DNA from: Temnothorax longispinosus
Taxonomy: Eukaryota; Arthropoda; Insecta; Hymenoptera; Formicidae
DNA: 64,000 nt
Direction of reading: 5' to 3'
Assembly: GCF_030848805.1 (NCBI RefSeq)
Contig: NC_092366.1
Coordinates: 1,488,001 to 1,552,000 of the forward strand
The notes beneath the pieces are model-generated. The model was not told the origin of the DNA, did no database searches, and saw only the letters and a program-made list of their open reading frames with translations. The position numbers and the translations under genes were made by a program. Of this stretch, positions 60,649 through 64,000 are shown piece after piece. Position 1 is the stretch's first letter. Each line of letters starts with the position of its first letter.

Positions 60649-62090
60649 TCAAAAATGTACATCTCTGACGTCGGTCGGCGTGCCCGCCTTCTCGTGCTCC
60701 AGTATTTTCTCCTGACTCGTGTTGCTCTGGTCCCCCAGCGGCCTTTGCGGTGCGCTCGGAATCCCGGTGTTCATTGTTTGGTGCCCGCTTCCGTTTCCGG
60801 GGCCCTCGGTGCTCACATGAGCGGCCTGCGAGATCATCTCCTCGATCTGCTGTAGGCAGCCTTGCAAATAATCCTGAAACAAGGAAACAATTTCGTGATA
60901 ACAAAAATAATAGTTTTGTCATTTATTATTTTATTATACTTTACTGACAAAGCTCCAATGATTCTAGAATTATATAATATGCATCTCTTATACTTTAAAT
61001 ATCTTGTAAACTTTAGATATACAAATTTAAAAAAATGATGTAAACGAAGAAATAATTTTGTAAAATTGTATTCTACCATCTAAGCCTATACCAAAAGTTT
61101 TTATGCTTTCTTTCGTATGTTCAAAAGTAAATCGTGTCTAACTTTCCGTTTATGGGAGAGGGTTAAAATGTTACGCATTAACTCCATCGGGCTTAAAGCT
61201 CTAAAAGCAACGTCTTTTGCAGCGTGCAGTCTATAGCCCGAGGAGGTCATGAATGAAAGTCCAGAAGGCCGGATGCCGTCTCGAGGACGATCGTCTTCCT
61301 GGCTCTCTCGGGATCCAAACAGGCAGATTGGTCGTTAAAAATATTGCGCTTAGGAGTCACGGACCCCATGCAGAGCTTCATTCATTCGCGCGCGGTTTAT
61401 TTGTGCTATTCGTATATAGAGAAAAAAAAGAAGAAAGAAAAAGGAGAAAAAGGAGAAAGCAAGGGGGAAAAGGAAGAGACGGAATGGCGACCTCGTCGCC
61501 GTCTTCGACGGCGAGCATACGGGGCCCGCAGCGCGCCCGGCGCAGACACTCTCCGGGTGCCCCCCCCCCATTTTTTCCCCTCTCCGCGCGCGCGAACATG
61601 TGCCCGGCACCTGTTGCACCCTTCCCGCACACTTCCCGTCGCGCTTTTTGCGTCCCGCGAGGTCTGTCTCAGCCACGAGTCGAGACTTGCGAAGGGCAAG
61701 TTCCAGCGTTTCTTGCCGATTTCGCCTCCACCCCGACGGATCCCAGACATCGGCGGTGCGTATCGCAACCGGCGTGGTCCTCCCTCACGTCCGCGAGCTT
61801 GAAGAACTTGAAAATGTTTCGTCGCGAGACACCGCGTTCGTTTCAAGGCGCGCAAATCGCGAGGGAACGTGGATTACATCGCCGATCTTCCTCTTTGCAA
61901 TTGCACTGCGACGCACACCCTTCTGAGATACGCACGTTACTCACCTGTTCGATGGCCGTGATGCGGGTGAGCTCGTCCAGGAGACCGGCCAGTCCGTAGC
62001 CGCTCTTCCCGGTCCAATCCAATCCGTGTAACGCCGCCGCTACACTTGCAGCTGCGATCATGCTCGGCGTGTACATGGAGAACTTGTACT
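60649..62090 (-). CDS. CycD: Cyclin D, last two exons (5' partial)
   Basis: Exons 62090-61945 and 60873-60649 join in phase 0 across a 1071-nt GT-AG intron (donor CAG|GTGAGT, acceptor TTTCAG). The first exon enters in phase 1 (acceptor TTGTGCAG) and encodes the end of the cyclin fold, EYKFSMYTPSMIAAASVAAA. The last exon encodes DYLQGCLQQIEEMISQA, a Gly/Ser/Pro-rich linker and the C-terminus GTPTDVRDVHF. That ending matches vertebrate D cyclins (TPTDVRDxxx), where the Thr is phosphorylated to trigger export and degradation. Cyclin D activates CDK4/6 to drive G1 progression. The N-terminal cyclin box and LxCxE region lie beyond 64000 and were not found between 62091 and 64000, so at least one intron longer than 1.9 kb is implied. 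Confidence 0.92.
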
Positions 62091-64000
62091 CTGCACAAAA
62101 CAAAATTACACATTAAAGATATGCTCGCGCGAGAGATTTGCCGCACGTTTTCCATAAATTCCATTTTTCACGTGCAGATGATGTCAGACAATAACATGTG
62201 ACATAACTATAGAACAGGAAAAAGTGGACTAATGTACATATCTGAAAAAGGAGGGACGAAAGATGATTAATTTTGTATTAGAGTAGCGAAGAAAAGATGT
62301 GGTATTGATAGTTTTCTGCCAGAATTGTTCGACTTCCGAGAGGAATGCTTGTTCTTTATGGATGATCTTTCTTCACGAGCGTTTATCTCGCTTAAGTACC
62401 TTCATTATTTACTCCACTTATGGTTAGCAAACAATCGTGAAGGGGAGAAAACCACTTTCGTGGAGATTTCTCGGGTAGTCCTCGAAATTACGCGACAGAT
62501 TTACGACAGGCGGGAACGTGGGGCACGTGGTGGGCCGCTTTGTCCAGTGAGACGTCACTTTCGTTTCTTCAGGAAGAAAGTTCTAACGTTTCAACGCGAA
62601 CACGAACGATCCTCGCCGGGTCCTTGACGGATGCGGGATTATCGTTAACATCTGCGTCGAGAACCTTCTCGACCGCCGTTTTAACAGTACTTCGCGATTT
62701 TCACAGCGATGTCGCAAAGCCGTTACCGATAAGTTCTTAATGACCCAAATTATGAGGGGACAGTAATTACACCGCACCCACGTCAGTGTTTTTCAGCTCG
62801 GAACACGCGTATCTCAAGGGTGAAAGATTTACATGTATTCAAATCGATTAAAAACGTTAATGTTAAAGTTTTAATAATGAAACTATGATACGATATCACA
62901 AATAAGTTCAAGGCTTTAAAAGGACACGAATAAAAATTGTAACTCTGAAACTTGTATTTTTTTTATCAATATACCAGTATAAATTGTTATAGATAAATAA
63001 ATAGAATTGAAGTATTGCTATTTTTGTATAATATTCGCAATTTTTTAATAAAAATGAATAAAAAAGAAAAGTTCGAGTAACAAAGCTATACATTAAACTA
63101 TTTGAACATTATCGTGTAACTACTTATAATTACTACGCGTATTGTCCTCCACCCTATCAGAGATTAACTGGCGGAGTTCTCGTCTATTTTGTCACCGTTT
63201 CAAAATTGGTTACTTTCACCATTATTCTAAGTTCGAATATAATTTTAGTTATGTTTCTAAACAATAATTGTATCGAAATTAGTTAAGAAAAATTATTGAA
63301 AGCGTTCGAAAATAAGATATCACATTTAATATTGAAAAAATACGAATGTTCAGTGAATTTATATAAAATAATCTATATATTAGATAAACTCGTTAGAAAA
63401 CTGCACATGCTACCTTAATAAAAATGCAAACATTGCAAACGCGGGGTGCACGGCGCGTCAATGCGCTCATTCGCGTTACGCTTCGAGACGATCGCGGCTG
63501 ATCGGCAATTAAATCGCCCGGGGAGAGAACGTCGCGGTTATTAACCGGTAAAATTAAGAGCGTGAACAGCATGCAGATACGTAAAACCAGTTTAATAAGG
63601 GAATACGGAGAACACGCGGAGAGAGTGTGTACGGGGAGAGGCAGGCCGCGGAGATAGCCGTGGAATGTGAACATCAGACGAAATTATCGCGTTGCACCAG
63701 TACTTGTGCGTTATACCGAAACTTAATCCTCGCGAGAGTATTTAGCTTACATAATCAAAGCTTACACACCTCGCGTCGCATCGTCACTTCCCGTCGCTCT
63801 TGACAATGCGGCCGACGGCAGTCTTTGCCGCCACTGTGTAAACAAATAATAATTCACGGTTACACGTCGCCGTGTTACATATCGGGTTTCGACGGGTACT
63901 CTTTTTCGTACGAATCTGTTCTCGCACGTGTTTGGAACAATCGTTTTCCATAAATTAATTTCTTTCATAAATTTAAAGTAATGTAGATGTTTATATATAA
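62091..64000 (-). other. CycD: Cyclin D intron, no exon recognised
   Basis: This stretch precedes the cyclin D penultimate exon on the minus strand. No segment resembling the cyclin box (for example the MR-WM or KFL-E motifs) was found in any frame, so it is treated as intron. Open frames at 62325-62627 (+), 63393-63674 (-) and 63762-63968 (-) have no family resemblance. Confidence 0.55.

Noticed and set aside
61253..61999. 248-codon open frame on the + strand opposite cyclin D
   Set aside because: It runs through the cyclin D intron and antisense to the cyclin D exon at 61945-62090; several other frames are also open because the stretch is GC-rich and repetitive.
62325..63968. Possible upstream cyclin D exons in several open frames
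   Set aside because: None contains cyclin-box motifs or fits the phase-1 acceptor at 62091; treated as intron.
1..64000. tRNA genes, rRNA, CRISPR arrays, bacterial-type operons
   Set aside because: No B-box-like GGTTCGAATCC sequence in a cloverleaf context, no spaced direct-repeat array and no Shine-Dalgarno-led gene runs; the DNA is clearly intron-bearing and eukaryotic.

Overview
This is an insect nuclear-genome window, most likely from an ant or another hymenopteran. That placement is inferred from small introns (mostly 70-130 bp), AT-rich spacers, many short inverted-repeat transposons, and protein resemblance recalled from memory; no database was searched. Exon structures below were built by hand from splice sites, reading phase and family resemblance. 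Every multi-exon model keeps frame from exon to exon.

The left part (1-9.6 kb) is compact and gene-dense: the last two exons of bleomycin hydrolase (+), a three-exon conserved protein of unknown function (-), mitochondrial ribosomal protein mS27 (+), and CCDC22 (-; seven exons, the first only 50 nt). The 9.6-27 kb stretch is one large gene, a DENND5-type Rab regulator (+; DENN, RUN, PLAT, RUN). It starts in a GC-rich first exon, has an 8.8-kb first intron, and appears to have two skippable cassette exons in the first RUN domain.

The centre (31-37 kb) holds a decayed, intron-containing pseudogene (-) of a large armadillo-type protein, possibly rotatin. Next is a complete but divergent FBXL4-like F-box/LRR gene (-) with an internal 90-residue duplication. 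Its large intron and upstream flank are full of foldback and palindromic elements. A transposon cluster follows (41.4-46.8 kb): a ~960-bp foldback element, a ~230-bp palindrome, a broken Ty3/gypsy RNase H-integrase remnant and a ~660-bp mariner-type MITE.

At 48.4-51.7 kb sits the most unusual gene: a small six-exon gene (+) encoding two BED-like zinc fingers. All its introns are in phase 2, and its later exons have been duplicated together with their introns. It lies between two direct copies of a dispersed repeat with piggyBac-like ends. The right edge (60.6-62.1 kb) carries the last two exons of cyclin D (-), with a long putative 3' UTR; its 5' exons lie beyond the window.

The housekeeping genes do not form a common pathway. 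Their products act in proteolysis, mitochondrial translation, endosomal recycling, Rab activation, mitochondrial quality control or ubiquitination, and the cell cycle. No prokaryotic-type system, CRISPR array, rRNA or convincing tRNA was seen.
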